A stretch of DNA of 35,646 nucleotides from an uncultured Eubacteriales bacterium (GCA_958352815.1 CATWQA010000019.1:1-35646), one strand, 5' to 3'; positions 7,570 to 14,921 are shown, counted from the first letter of the stretch. Notes: generated by a model from the letters alone, not told the origin. Numbers and translations are program-made.

Positions 7570-8238
7570 ATGAAAAGAACTTTTTTAGCTTTATTGGCGG
7601 CGATTATGCTTTTCAGCACAGTTCCCGCCGCTGCAGCAACCAAGCAGGACAACGGTGAGACGGTCAGCGCTGCGACAGAGGTGTTGTCGGGCTACGGAAT
7701 TGTTACGGGAGACGAATACGGCTACAGATTTGACGACAACATTACCAGAGCGGAAACAGCAGCCCTGATTTGCAGAATGCAAGGCATCGGCGAACAGAAC
7801 GGAGCCAAAAGCATGAACTTTACCGATGTTCCCGCCGACCACTGGGCAGCGGGGTACATAAACGTTGCCGCACAGCTTGGCATTATCAACGGTTACGAGG
7901 ACGGAAGCTTTCATCCTGACGAGAACATAACCAACAATGAAGCGGCAAAAATGTTTATATCCTTGCTGGGATATGACCCTTATGCCGAGGAAAACGGCGG
8001 ATTTCCCATGGGATATGAGCAGGCGGCAAGAAGAACCGGATTGCTGGCAAAAGTCGGCACATACAACGGAGAAGAAACGGGCACCAGAGAAAACGTGTTT
8101 ATTATGGCGTTTAACGCCCTTGACATTCCCTTAATGGAACAGGTTAGTTTCGGCGCAGGTCTGTCTTATCAAATTAAGGACGGTCAGAACGGCGTGGAAT
8201 ACAAGACGTTAAGAAGCTCGATATTTGAAACTGAATAG
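7570..8238 (+). CDS. SLH-domain surface protein, paralogue of upstream gene
   Basis: 222 aa from the ATG preceded by GAGGTGA. The frame is open back to 7477, but that is duplicated leader sequence. A signal peptide covers 1 to about 22 (VPAAAA). SLH repeats: YGIVTGDEYGYRFDDNITRAETAALICRM, FTDVPADHWAAGYINVAAQLGIINGYEDGSFHPDENITNNEAAKMF, then GYDPYAEENGGFPMGY and TRENVFIMAFNALDIPLM. It ends with DGQNGVEYKTLRSSIFETE, nearly the same tail as the 6311 gene. The pair arose by tandem duplication including the leader; this copy lacks the copper-amine-oxidase-like domain. A strong terminator follows. Confidence 0.87.
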   Translation: MKRTFLALLAAIMLFSTVPAAAATKQDNGETVSAATEVLSGYGIVTGDEYGYRFDDNITRAETAALICRMQGIGEQNGAKSMNFTDVPADHWAAGYINVAAQLGIINGYEDGSFHPDENITNNEAAKMFISLLGYDPYAEENGGFPMGYEQAARRTGLLAKVGTYNGEETGTRENVFIMAFNALDIPLMEQVSFGAGLSYQIKDGQNGVEYKTLRSSIFETE

Positions 8239-8246
8239 GCATTATT

Positions 8247-8274
8247 AAAAGGGGCGTTCAGCCCCTTTTTTATG
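8247..8274 (+). terminator. Intrinsic terminator of SLH gene pair
   Basis: AAAAGGGGC-GTTCA-GCCCCTTTTTT: a 9-bp stem followed by T-rich sequence directly after the stop at 8238. Confidence 0.85.
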
Positions 8275-8318
8275 GTTATTATCCCGCATAATTTATACCC
8301 TCACGTTGGTGTGTCTGT

Positions 8319-8478
8319 CGCCCGCCCCGGCGTTGAAACAGACTTCGCTACGTATTGATTTTTATTACATAAAAATCAATAACAACGCTACGTCGTTTCT
8401 CCTTTTCCCAAAAAGTCTTTCGACTTTTCGGGAGCCCTGTATCTGTTTTGCCCGACCTCCCCAAGCGCCGGGGCGGGC
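8319..8478. repeat. GC-rich hairpin repeat with a nested palindromic insert (R2)
   Basis: The outer arms CGCCCGCCCCGGCG/CGCCGGGGCGGGC are perfect. Between them is about 115 nt of different sequence starting AAACAGA and ending TCTGTTT. It contains the palindrome TATTGATTTTTAT-TAC-ATAAAAATCAATA (8353-8381) and a hairpin CCCAAAAAGTC/GACTTTTCGGG (8408-8433). Related copies lack this insert. Just upstream, 8278-8295 is an exact inverted copy of 30135-30152. Confidence 0.7.
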
Positions 8479-8510
8479 TTTTAAGTCAATGCACCTATAC
8501 GGCAAAAATC

Positions 8511-9509
8511 TTAGTCCTCAAGCCCTGAAGATGTGTCTGACGAGCCCGAAGAAGAGCTTGACGCTCCTGATGTATTCGAGGAGCCTGAATTACTCGAACT
8601 GCTTGAATTATTTGACGAGTTTGAATTGCTTGAGCTCTCAGACTTACTGCTGCCCGTGCTTTCGCTCTCTGATTTTGTGCTCTCGCTGCTCTGCTGAGAC
8701 CGACCGGAGTCGGAGTTGCTTTCAGTCTTTTCCGAGCTCTTTGAGCTTTCGGAGCTCTTAGAGCTGTTGGAGTTATCGGAACTGCTTGAGCTATTGGAGC
8801 TTTCGGACTTAGTTGTTGTCTGCTTATCGTTATCGCTTGTGCTGCTCTTGCTGCTTGAGCTTGGAGCAGTTGAGTTCCCTGTATCGGAACGGTTTTTATT
8901 ACTGCTTTCGGTCTTTTTGCTCTCGCTGCTTGAGGAGCTATCCGGCTTTTCGGTAGCCTTGGTATCTGAGCCTTGAGTAACCGCAGGCTCACTGCCGCCC
9001 ATATTATTCTTCATATTGCCAAACCAGTTAGCAGCGCTGACCGAAACTATGTAAATCAAAAATCCGATAACAAGACCCAGCACAGCCAAAAGCAGGAACT
9101 TGCCTATTGCCTTGCCCGGGCGGATTTTTGCCCGCTTCTTCTTGGGGTAAATCATCTTTTCGTCCCGAGGGCTGCGCGAGGTGCGGGAGGGCTTATGCCG
9201 GCCGTCGGGGTTATACCTATAATACTGCTTTTTCGGCGTTTGATTTTGTGTTTGATTTTTCTCTTGGCGACTGCCGCCCTCAACCTCTCTTTGAACTTGT
9301 CTGCTGCTCTCAAAGCCCGAGGGTGCAGAGCCCGACCTATCGCCGACCTTGGGCATGGCAACGGTCATGTCCGATGTTTCGTCCGCTGCGCTGTCCTGTC
9401 TTATATACTCGGTTTGCCTAACCTTACTTTGACCTTGCAGGGAGCTGCCGCAGTATTTGCACAGCTTATCGTTATCATCTACTTCTTTTCCGCAAAATTT
9501 GCAGATCAT
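8511..9509 (-). CDS. Zinc-ribbon membrane protein with Ser-rich tail
   Basis: 332 aa. An N-terminal zinc ribbon (C3-x2-C6...C17-x2-C20) is followed by a polar, Arg/Gln-rich stretch to about 125. A basic patch and one transmembrane helix follow at about 136-160 (FLLLAVLGLVIGFLIYIVSV). The remaining 150 or so residues are Ser/Asn/Glu/Lys low complexity (SSSSNSS-type), presumably extracellular and disordered. The architecture resembles other clostridial zinc-ribbon plus TM proteins of unknown role. SD AAGGGAT lies before the ATG. The C-terminal low complexity makes long spurious ORFs on both strands. No partner genes; monocistronic. Confidence 0.8.
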   Translation of the reverse strand: MICKFCGKEVDDNDKLCKYCGSSLQGQSKVRQTEYIRQDSAADETSDMTVAMPKVGDRSGSAPSGFESSRQVQREVEGGSRQEKNQTQNQTPKKQYYRYNPDGRHKPSRTSRSPRDEKMIYPKKKRAKIRPGKAIGKFLLLAVLGLVIGFLIYIVSVSAANWFGNMKNNMGGSEPAVTQGSDTKATEKPDSSSSSESKKTESSNKNRSDTGNSTAPSSSSKSSTSDNDKQTTTKSESSNSSSSSDNSNSSKSSESSKSSEKTESNSDSGRSQQSSESTKSESESTGSSKSESSSNSNSSNNSSSSSNSGSSNTSGASSSSSGSSDTSSGLED

Positions 9510-9544
9510 ATAATCCCTTCTTTCAGTGTATTTTTATTATAAAT

Positions 9545-9725
9545 CGCCCGCCCAATTGCGCTCTGTCAGCAACAACTAAGGCGTGTTATCGACATTGTTT
9601 ACTTTGTGCAATTCGGAACAATGTGAGCCGTCCCACTTCAAAGAAGTGGGGTCACAGCCGCCTCCGCCCCGAGCGCTTTCGGCTTTCCCCTTCGGGGAAA
9701 CCGATTGGGGCTCCGCCCCAAACCC
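9545..9725. repeat. GC-rich dispersed repeat (R3) carrying mini-element copy B
   Basis: The ends match R6 (23166-23254): CGCCCGCCC.ATTGCGCTC...GCCGCCTCCGCCCCGAGCGC, then a CCCCTTCGGGG tetraloop hairpin and GATTGGGGCTNNGCCCCAAACCC. The 93-nt mini-element sits between GCGCTC and GCCGCCTCC, where R6 is continuous. Confidence 0.8.
9564..9656 (-). repeat. 93-nt mini-element, copy B
   Basis: On the minus strand it starts TGTGACC and ends GCTGACA, exactly 93 nt. Hairpin 1 is CCCACTTC-TTT-GAAGTGGG. It also has CATTGTT/AACAATG in the middle and CGATAAC/GTTGTTG near the 3' end. Inserted inside repeat R3. Confidence 0.8.
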
Positions 9726-9789
9726 TGTATATGCCCACAAACGCAGTCTTGCCGAACAGGCACGGCGAGCGAAAAGGCATAGTGCGACG

Positions 9790-9824
9790 ATGCGGCGGCA
9801 ATGTTGCCAAAGCCTTTATAAAAT
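9790..9824 (-). repeat. Partial MITE-like repeat end
   Basis: The reverse complement of this stretch (TATAAAGGCTTTGGCAACAT followed by TGCCGCCGC) closely matches the left end and inner sequence of the element at 23261-23355. Confidence 0.6.
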
Positions 9825-10082
9825 TTATTGAACAACTTATTATGTCAAATGTGATGACATCTTATATTATAGCATGTTTTGAGATTTAGTCAAGACCGAC
9901 GTTGGGGTGGACTTTATCCATTTAAAAGGAATAAGCATAACAGCAAACCATATTTAATTTTACTGCGGGGCGTATAGGGATCCTCCCCCCTACTACTGTG
10001 TAAATACTAAAACTTTACTTTTATGCTGTAACCATGTAATTTTATTTATACTTAATAGTATAACTGTTCGCCTAGCCCAGTT

Positions 10083-10154
10083 CCGCCCGCCGGACCCGGG
10101 CGGCATCGGTTTTTCCCCTTCGGGGAAACCGATTGGGGCGTTGCCCCAAACCCC
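10083..10154. repeat. GC-rich dispersed repeat (R4), empty site
   Basis: Read on the minus strand it gives GATTGGGGC hairpin, CCCCGAAGGGG tetraloop, CCGCCCGGGTCCGGC directly joined to GGGCGGAACTGGGCTAGGC. The copy at 29959-30115 has the same flanks separated by the 93-nt element. Confidence 0.75.
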
Positions 10155-10165
10155 AAAACAAAGGC

Positions 10166-10200
10166 AAATAAAAATCGGAACAGAGCGAAGTCTGTTCCGA
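10166..10200 (-). terminator. Terminator of VTC-DUF4956-cotH operon
   Basis: On the minus strand TCGGAACAGA-CTTCGC-TCTGTTCCGA is a perfect 10-bp stem followed by TTTTTATTT. It lies about 50 nt past the CotH stop. Confidence 0.85.
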
Positions 10201-10251
10201 CGCGCTGCCTCGTCAGCAGCCACTTTTTTTTGGGGGTTAGTTGAAGTTTAT

Positions 10252-12201
10252 TTAATTTTTTCTCTTTTTAAACAGGACGGCTATTACTATGCCCAAAATT
10301 ACGGCGGCAAAGCATGCGCCCAGCATCATTAATTCCGAGGAATAGTCGGCGAGGGTTTTCTGCTGCTGCCCGAACATTCCCTCAGGAGGCTGAAACGGCT
10401 GCTGTCTCTCGCCGCTCTCTCCTTGGGCGTTGGGTTCTTGCCCCTCTCCGCCCTCTCGGTTTCTGCCGCCGCCCATTGACTGCTCTCCCATATCCGATAT
10501 TGTCAAATGGGAAGCGTCTATGAGAGACGTTGTATCGGCAGACTGCCCATCGGTGGTTGCGGGGATTGTTCCCTCAAGCTGACCTCTGATACTCTCTGCC
10601 CTTAATGTGCAGAACTCAAGGAGCGTTTGGGCTCCCTTTTCAAATTCCTCAAAGGTGCAGAACTTAGTCGGATCCTTTTGCACATAGGGGGCTATCATAT
10701 TATACACCCGATTATACTCGGCTTCAAAATCACCGCTCTCGAAGTACTCGCTGATAAATTGGTCAAACAGCTCATGATACCGCTCCATATACTCCTCGTT
10801 CTCAAGGAGCTTACCCAGCATGGGTCTATCCTCAAGAGTTGTACCCGAGACCGGGGTGTCAATGGGGTAATTCACCATTTGGGTTGCGTTATCCACTGTA
10901 TTCTCACCTGAACCGCCGCGGTTTCTTCCTCCGCCGCCCATGCCGAAGCCTCCGAACGCAAGGTTATAATCCCAGGCAATCATGGACATTTGACCGTCCT
11001 TTTCATAGAGGTAATAGTTATGCATAAGCGAACCGGTGTAGCTGTCAAAATTATCGGTGAAGTTATGCGCCACGAAGTACCTCAAAACCTCATCAACATT
11101 AACCACTGCCTCTATATTCTCGCTCTCATTCAGCTGCTTTATGGAGGAAATCAGCCGGTTCTTGTCGGCTGTGTCGGGACTGAACATGGCATAGTCGAAT
11201 ATTGCGGAATAGCTGTCTATATCATCATCCTGATACTGCAGAGCCACAACGCCGCTGCCCATGTTTCCGGGGCCTCCGCCTCGGTTGCCCTGCTGCATAT
11301 CAGGCATTCCGCCCTGTTCACCATTCGGAGCTTCCTGCTGCATATCAGGCATTCCGCCCTGTTCACCATTCGGAGCTCCCTGCTGCATATCAGGCATTTC
11401 GCCTTGCTCACCATTCGGGACTCCCTGCTGCATATCGGGCATTCCGCCCTGTTCACCATTCGGAGCTTCCTGCTGCATATCGGGCATTCCGCCTTGCTCA
11501 CCGCTCGGAGCTTCCTGCTGCATATCGGGCATTTGGGGCGGATCGTTATCCCTATCCTTATCGCCGCCGCCCATGGCTGCGCTCTCAGGCTTATATATCT
11601 GCCCGAAGTCGCTGCCGAAGTTACGTCTGGCATATGCCTCCTCTACGCCCTCCACCGCCAGGAACAGCCCCCAGTCCTCACCGTTGACCGTTACATAGGC
11701 GTAGCTGCACAGGGGCGCATAGGCGCCGATCTCATTCATCATGGTATAGCTGAAGTAATCCTTCATGTAGGTATTATCCATTATTATATTATTGAGAGCC
11801 AGCTTGTCAAGACCGTAATAGCTTGTGTTTGAGTCATACTCGTCAAACTGAACCTTTAAGCTGTACCGCTCCGAGTTCATGCTCGCCACCGTTGATAGGG
11901 AAGTGTTACCCTTGGCGCGGACGCCAACGTTATCCACAACCGTGCCGTCAATAGTAATGTTACAGGTGTGGTACTGCTCCTGCTGAGCGTTATCAATCAA
12001 GTCCTGCCACTCGCTCTCGTCAATCTCTATATTTATAGAATGGACATAGCTCGTGTCAAACAGCTTTTCGGCGTAGGGAGAATTGTTTGAAATATTATCG
12101 GATATAAAGGTGAGCTTTCCCGAAGCAAACAGGACAGTGAACACCACGGCAAGGGCGATAAAAATCCAGCATATTACATTTATATACTTATTTTTAATCA
12201 T
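10252..12201 (-). CDS. CotH kinase family membrane protein
   Basis: 649 aa. An N-terminal TM helix (about 8-27) precedes an extracytoplasmic CotH domain: INIEIDESEWQDLI, VGVRAKGNTS (91-100), SERYSLKVQFDEY, GLDKLALNN, WGLFLAVEGVEEAY and, later, MIAWDYNLAFGG. A low-complexity insert of five 15-residue repeats (MPDMQQ-APNGEQGG type) at about 224-304 splits the domain after KPESAAMGGGDKD. A Gly/Gln-rich linker and a C-terminal TM helix (about 622-642) followed by KKRKN end it. CotH proteins are atypical protein kinases first known from spore coats; copies next to VTC and DUF4956 genes are frequent and of unclear role. SD AGGTAGGA. It is the last gene of a three-gene operon, 12 nt after DUF4956. 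Confidence 0.88.
   Translation of the reverse strand: MIKNKYINVICWIFIALAVVFTVLFASGKLTFISDNISNNSPYAEKLFDTSYVHSINIEIDESEWQDLIDNAQQEQYHTCNITIDGTVVDNVGVRAKGNTSLSTVASMNSERYSLKVQFDEYDSNTSYYGLDKLALNNIIMDNTYMKDYFSYTMMNEIGAYAPLCSYAYVTVNGEDWGLFLAVEGVEEAYARRNFGSDFGQIYKPESAAMGGGDKDRDNDPPQMPDMQQEAPSGEQGGMPDMQQEAPNGEQGGMPDMQQGVPNGEQGEMPDMQQGAPNGEQGGMPDMQQEAPNGEQGGMPDMQQGNRGGGPGNMGSGVVALQYQDDDIDSYSAIFDYAMFSPDTADKNRLISSIKQLNESENIEAVVNVDEVLRYFVAHNFTDNFDSYTGSLMHNYYLYEKDGQMSMIAWDYNLAFGGFGMGGGGRNRGGSGENTVDNATQMVNYPIDTPVSGTTLEDRPMLGKLLENEEYMERYHELFDQFISEYFESGDFEAEYNRVYNMIAPYVQKDPTKFCTFEEFEKGAQTLLEFCTLRAESIRGQLEGTIPATTDGQSADTTSLIDASHLTISDMGEQSMGGGRNREGGEGQEPNAQGESGERQQPFQPPEGMFGQQQKTLADYSSELMMLGACFAAVILGIVIAVLFKKRKN
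11290..11532 (-). repeat. 45-bp in-frame tandem repeat within cotH
   Basis: Five full 45-bp units plus a partial one, coding MPDMQQ(E/G)(A/V)P(S/N)GEQG(G/E). The units are nearly identical at DNA level, so copy number could vary between strains. Confidence 0.9.
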
Positions 12202-12213
12202 ATCCTACCTGCC

Positions 12214-12885
12214 TTAGCTCATATAGTCTCCGTTATAGCTTACCAGAACCGCGTTATTCACCTCGTCCATATCTGCAATCTTGTTTATAAAGCCCGTATT
12301 GTTGTCCTTGAGCCTGATTTCAAAATTCAGCTCCGTCCCGCTCTTGGAAACGGTCTTGCTCTTTACGACCATCTTCTTAACGGCTGAGCTCAAAAACTCT
12401 GACACGGCGTCTTCCGCCCCTTGACCGCTTAAATTTATGACTACAATATAGGGGCTGTCGCTTGACTTCCTGCTGCAGAACACCAGGAGGATTATTCCTA
12501 TAACAAGGCTTCCGAACACCGCAAGGGGAATCATGCCCGCCGCAAGAACGATACCTGCCGCAATAGACCAGAACAGAAAGGCTATATCAAGAGGCTCCTT
12601 GATCGCCGTTCTGAAACGAACAATTGACAGCGCACCCACCATACCCAGGGACAGCACAACGTTGCTGGTTACCGCCAGGATTACAAAGGTGGAAATCAGA
12701 GTCAAGGCTATCAGCGTAACCCCGAAGCTTGAGGAATACATAACGCCGCTGAACGTCTTTTTATAAATCAAAAATATAAACAGTCCTATGGCAAACGCCA
12801 AAACCATTGTTATTACCATATCCATAAGGGACACGGACGAGATGTTCTCAAGAAAGTTTGATTTAAAAATGTCATTTAGAGTCAT
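12214..12885 (-). CDS. DUF4956 membrane protein
   Basis: 223 aa. Four hydrophobic segments: about 22-41, 55-88, 101-119 and 121-137. The signature GALSIVRFRTAIKEPLDIAFLFWSIAAGI (84-112) is characteristic of DUF4956 proteins. A soluble C-terminal domain (about 145-223) is presumably cytoplasmic. It sits between the VTC-domain gene and cotH, an arrangement seen in many bacteria; the family's biochemical function is unknown, but the company of a VTC (polyphosphate polymerase-type) domain suggests a polyphosphate or phospho-transfer role at the membrane. SD AGGAGAA, 46 nt after the VTC stop. Confidence 0.9.
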   Translation of the reverse strand: MTLNDIFKSNFLENISSVSLMDMVITMVLAFAIGLFIFLIYKKTFSGVMYSSSFGVTLIALTLISTFVILAVTSNVVLSLGMVGALSIVRFRTAIKEPLDIAFLFWSIAAGIVLAAGMIPLAVFGSLVIGIILLVFCSRKSSDSPYIVVINLSGQGAEDAVSEFLSSAVKKMVVKSKTVSKSGTELNFEIRLKDNNTGFINKIADMDEVNNAVLVSYNGDYMS

Positions 12886-12931
12886 AGTTCTTCTCCTATA
12901 ATATATTAAAATTTTATTCTATGTTAAATTT

Positions 12932-13639
12932 TCAGCCGTAAATCCTGCACACACCGTACTTGGAAAAGGCGGAATTTTGGCGGTTGCCCAGCTGAACAAT
13001 ATCTTGTATAACGGCGGGCAAAAACTCGTCATACTTAACCTCAAGGAGGTAGGTGGGTTCTCCCGCTGTTATTGTTGGGGTCTCGTCGTCAAAAATCGAC
13101 TTGCTCATAAGTCCCGTTCTTATATCATAGTCCAGAGTTATGCGAACGTTGCCCGGTCTGTAGACATAGGGCTCTCTGGTGTAATCCACTATAACCCGAG
13201 GGCGCAGCAGCTTTGACTTCATCTTTGAATAGAGCTCCACCAAAAGCCCCCTGTCCGAGTCCTTCATCCACTCGATGTCCCCGTCTATAATCCGCTCCGT
13301 CTCCTCGCGGGTGATACGGGTCGAAATCTTATTGCACAAACCGTTTATCTTACTCTTCTTTTCAAGCCTGATAAATCTGTCGTCCCCGTTATACAGGCGT
13401 ATTCTGAACTTTTCGCGGTTATTGACCCCGTCTATCTTCTCCCGCAGAGCCGAGTCGTACACATTATCAAAATACAGACTGCGTATTCGGTAGCTGCCGT
13501 AGGGCGGAACGTATGGGTCAAGCTCCGCAACCACGCTTAAACGCTGCTTCAGAATAAGGTAGTCCCCATAGGTGATGTTGTACTTATACTCATGGCGAAA
13601 TTTTTTCTCTGTAGGTTCAAAAAATAAATCCTTGCTCAT
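12932..13639 (-). CDS. VTC-domain protein (polyphosphate polymerase type)
   Basis: 235 aa, about the size of a single VTC domain. The tunnel-type basic motifs are present: RHEYKY (15-20), YRIRSLYFDN (50-59), KFRIRLY (77-83), RLEKKSK (91-97), RPRVIVDYTREPY, VRITLDYDIRTG and LLEVKYDEFLP. These match VTC4-like triphosphate-tunnel enzymes that make inorganic polyphosphate from ATP in yeast. Bacterial homologues next to DUF4956 and CotH have been proposed to act in polyphosphate metabolism, but the activity is inferred here. The first gene of its operon, with SD AAGGAGG 6 nt from the ATG. Divergent from the thiamine operon; no clear promoter was identified for this side. Confidence 0.88.
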   Translation of the reverse strand: MSKDLFFEPTEKKFRHEYKYNITYGDYLILKQRLSVVAELDPYVPPYGSYRIRSLYFDNVYDSALREKIDGVNNREKFRIRLYNGDDRFIRLEKKSKINGLCNKISTRITREETERIIDGDIEWMKDSDRGLLVELYSKMKSKLLRPRVIVDYTREPYVYRPGNVRITLDYDIRTGLMSKSIFDDETPTITAGEPTYLLEVKYDEFLPAVIQDIVQLGNRQNSAFSKYGVCRIYG

Positions 13640-13784
13640 TGTGTCCTCCTTATCTGTGGCTGCCGTTAAATTTTTCTTGGATTTTACAAAAACTATAGTA
13701 ATACGGTTTGCTTAAAAGAAACTTAAAATTCAGGTTAAGAAAACGTATAGTTTCTGTGAACAATCTGTGAATAAAATTTTGTGG

Positions 13785-13813
13785 TTGACAAGGGCGAGGT
13801 TCTCTGGTATAAT
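13785..13813 (+). promoter_or_regulatory. Consensus sigma-A promoter of thiamine operon leader
   Basis: TTGACA (13785-13790), 17-nt spacer and TATAAT (13808-13813), both perfect. Transcription should start near 13820, giving a leader of about 245 nt before thiS. Confidence 0.9.
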
Positions 13814-13830
13814 TCAGGCAGAGTTATTCT

Positions 13831-13919
13831 CCCGCCTTCTTGGGCGGCGGGCAGCCTGTTGGTAGATTTTTCTCCCTTCGGGAGTATCGGTTTAGGGGAC
13901 GTTGTCCCCTAAAACCCCT
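13831..13919. repeat. GC-rich dispersed repeat (R5) inside thi leader
   Basis: CCCGCCTTCTTGGGCGGCGGG, a TCTCCCTTCGGGAG hairpin and TTAGGGGACGTTGTCCCCTAA match the 3' part of R7 (28631-28676). It would be transcribed as part of the thi leader. Confidence 0.7.
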
Positions 13920-13992
13920 ATAAAAACTTTGCCATTGTGATTTAGGGCAAAACAGGCGTCACACAGACTCAAACAACCGGTTTAGATTTTTT

Positions 13993-14050
13993 AACCGCAA
14001 ATGGGGTGCACCACCGAAAGGGTGCAGCTTATTTGCGGTTTTTATTTTTG
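13993..14050 (+). terminator. Intrinsic terminator or attenuator before thiS
   Basis: A long hairpin: outer stem AACCGCAAAT/ATTTGCGGTT (perfect 10 bp), inner stem GCACC/GGTGC, then TTTTTATTTTT. It ends about 17 nt before the thiS start and lies downstream of the operon's only obvious promoter. No TPP-riboswitch core (CUGAGA, then ACCUGAUCUGG) was found in the leader. Confidence 0.8.
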
Positions 14051-14066
14051 GGAAGGAGTTGAGAAG

Positions 14067-14264
14067 ATGATTAAGATAAACGGCGCGGCCGCCGACAAGT
14101 ACGAGGGGCAGACGGTTGCGCAGGCACTGACTGACCTGGGATACAAAACAAAATTTATAGCCGTTGAGTACAACGGAGAGATTTTGCCGAAATCCTGCTA
14201 CGGCGACACCCACATTAAACAGGGCGACGTTATAGAGGTTGTAAACTTTGTGGGAGGAGGTTAA
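14067..14264 (+). CDS. thiS: Sulfur carrier protein ThiS
   Basis: 65 aa, the usual ThiS length, ending in the required Gly-Gly (VVNFVGGG). ThiS is adenylylated by ThiF on its C-terminal Gly and converted to a thiocarboxylate that supplies sulfur for the thiazole ring. Beta-grasp features: MIKINGAAADKYEGQTVAQAL, VEYNGEILPKSCY, DVIEVVNFVGGG. The start has AAGGAG 8 nt upstream; an in-frame ATG at 14001 lies inside the terminator hairpin and is rejected. First gene of thiS-thiF-thiG-thiH-tenI. Confidence 0.93.
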   Translation: MIKINGAAADKYEGQTVAQALTDLGYKTKFIAVEYNGEILPKSCYGDTHIKQGDVIEVVNFVGGG

Positions 14265-14268
14265 GTCG

Positions 14269-14901
14269 ATGGAGATTACCCAAAGAGAGTGGGACGCGGC
14301 TCTTGAGGAGCGGCACACGCCTGCGGTGGCGCGGAAGCTGAAAAATGCCTCGGTGGCGATTGCGGGTTTGGGCGGCTTAGGCTCGGCAATTGCCGTGGCG
14401 CTTACCCGCTGCGGCGTGGGCAGGCTGCTCATTGCAGACTTTGACAAGGTGGAGCTCAGCAACCTAAACCGCCAGCAATACTTCCCGCACCAAATCGGAA
14501 TGCCCAAGACCGAAGCCCTCAGGGAAATACTACTTGCGATTAACCCGTTCCTTAAAATCGAGCAGGCGAACGGGTACATTGACGAGAGCAACGCGGCAGA
14601 AATTTTTGGGGGATACCTCATTGTCTGCGAGGCATTTGATCGGGCGGAGAACAAGGCTATGCTGGTAAACACCCTGCTGGAGCAGACAGATGCTGTTATT
14701 ATTTCCGCTTCAGGCATGGGAGGGTTCCTAAGCTCAAACACCATCACCACAAAGAAGTTCGGCGGCAGGCTCTACATCTGCGGCGACATGGAGACAGACA
14801 GCGCAAGCGTCAACGGACTTATGGCGCCCAGGGTCGGCATTTGTGCCTGCCACCAGGCAAACATGGCTGTGCGCCTGATTTGCGGAGAAACGGAAGTATA
14901 A
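14269..14901 (+). CDS. thiF: ThiF-family adenylyltransferase (short form)
   Basis: 210 aa. The nucleotide-binding GLGGLGS is at 33-39 and DFDKVELSNLNRQQY at 57-71, with the conserved Arg and Asp/Asn of E1-like enzymes. The length and lack of a C-terminal zinc-binding CxxC pair fit the family-2 ThiF found in Clostridia. It activates the ThiS C-terminus with ATP. The start has AGGAGG 8 nt upstream, and lies 4 nt after the thiS stop; an in-frame upstream ATG at 14248 is inside thiS and less likely. Confidence 0.92.
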   Translation: MEITQREWDAALEERHTPAVARKLKNASVAIAGLGGLGSAIAVALTRCGVGRLLIADFDKVELSNLNRQQYFPHQIGMPKTEALREILLAINPFLKIEQANGYIDESNAAEIFGGYLIVCEAFDRAENKAMLVNTLLEQTDAVIISASGMGGFLSSNTITTKKFGGRLYICGDMETDSASVNGLMAPRVGICACHQANMAVRLICGETEV

Positions 14902-14921
14902 ATCAAAAAGGAGAGATAAAA

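Larger units (their letters stand above)
9510..10251. other. 742-nt intergenic region made largely of repeats
   Basis: Contains R3 (9545-9725) with nested mini-element copy B, a MITE-like end (9790-9824), an AT-rich stretch, a 21-bp segment at 9998-10018 that recurs exactly at 17730-17750, R4 (10083-10154) and the terminator of the CotH operon (10166-10200). No gene is supported. Confidence 0.65.

Noticed and set aside
8495..8992. Long minus-strand ORF rich in Ala, Arg and Gln, and plus-strand ORFs rich in Leu, Glu and Ser over 8306-8976
   Set aside because: They are other-frame readings of the Ser-rich repeat coding region of the 8511-9509 gene and have no SD or family features.
11202..11698. 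Plus-strand ORFs with regular repeats (GIPPCSPFGASCCIS type)
   Set aside because: They are antisense readings of the 45-bp repeat of the cotH gene.
13820..14066. TPP riboswitch in front of thiS
   Set aside because: The conserved CUGAGA and ACCUGAUCUGG-type elements could not be found on either strand of the leader.
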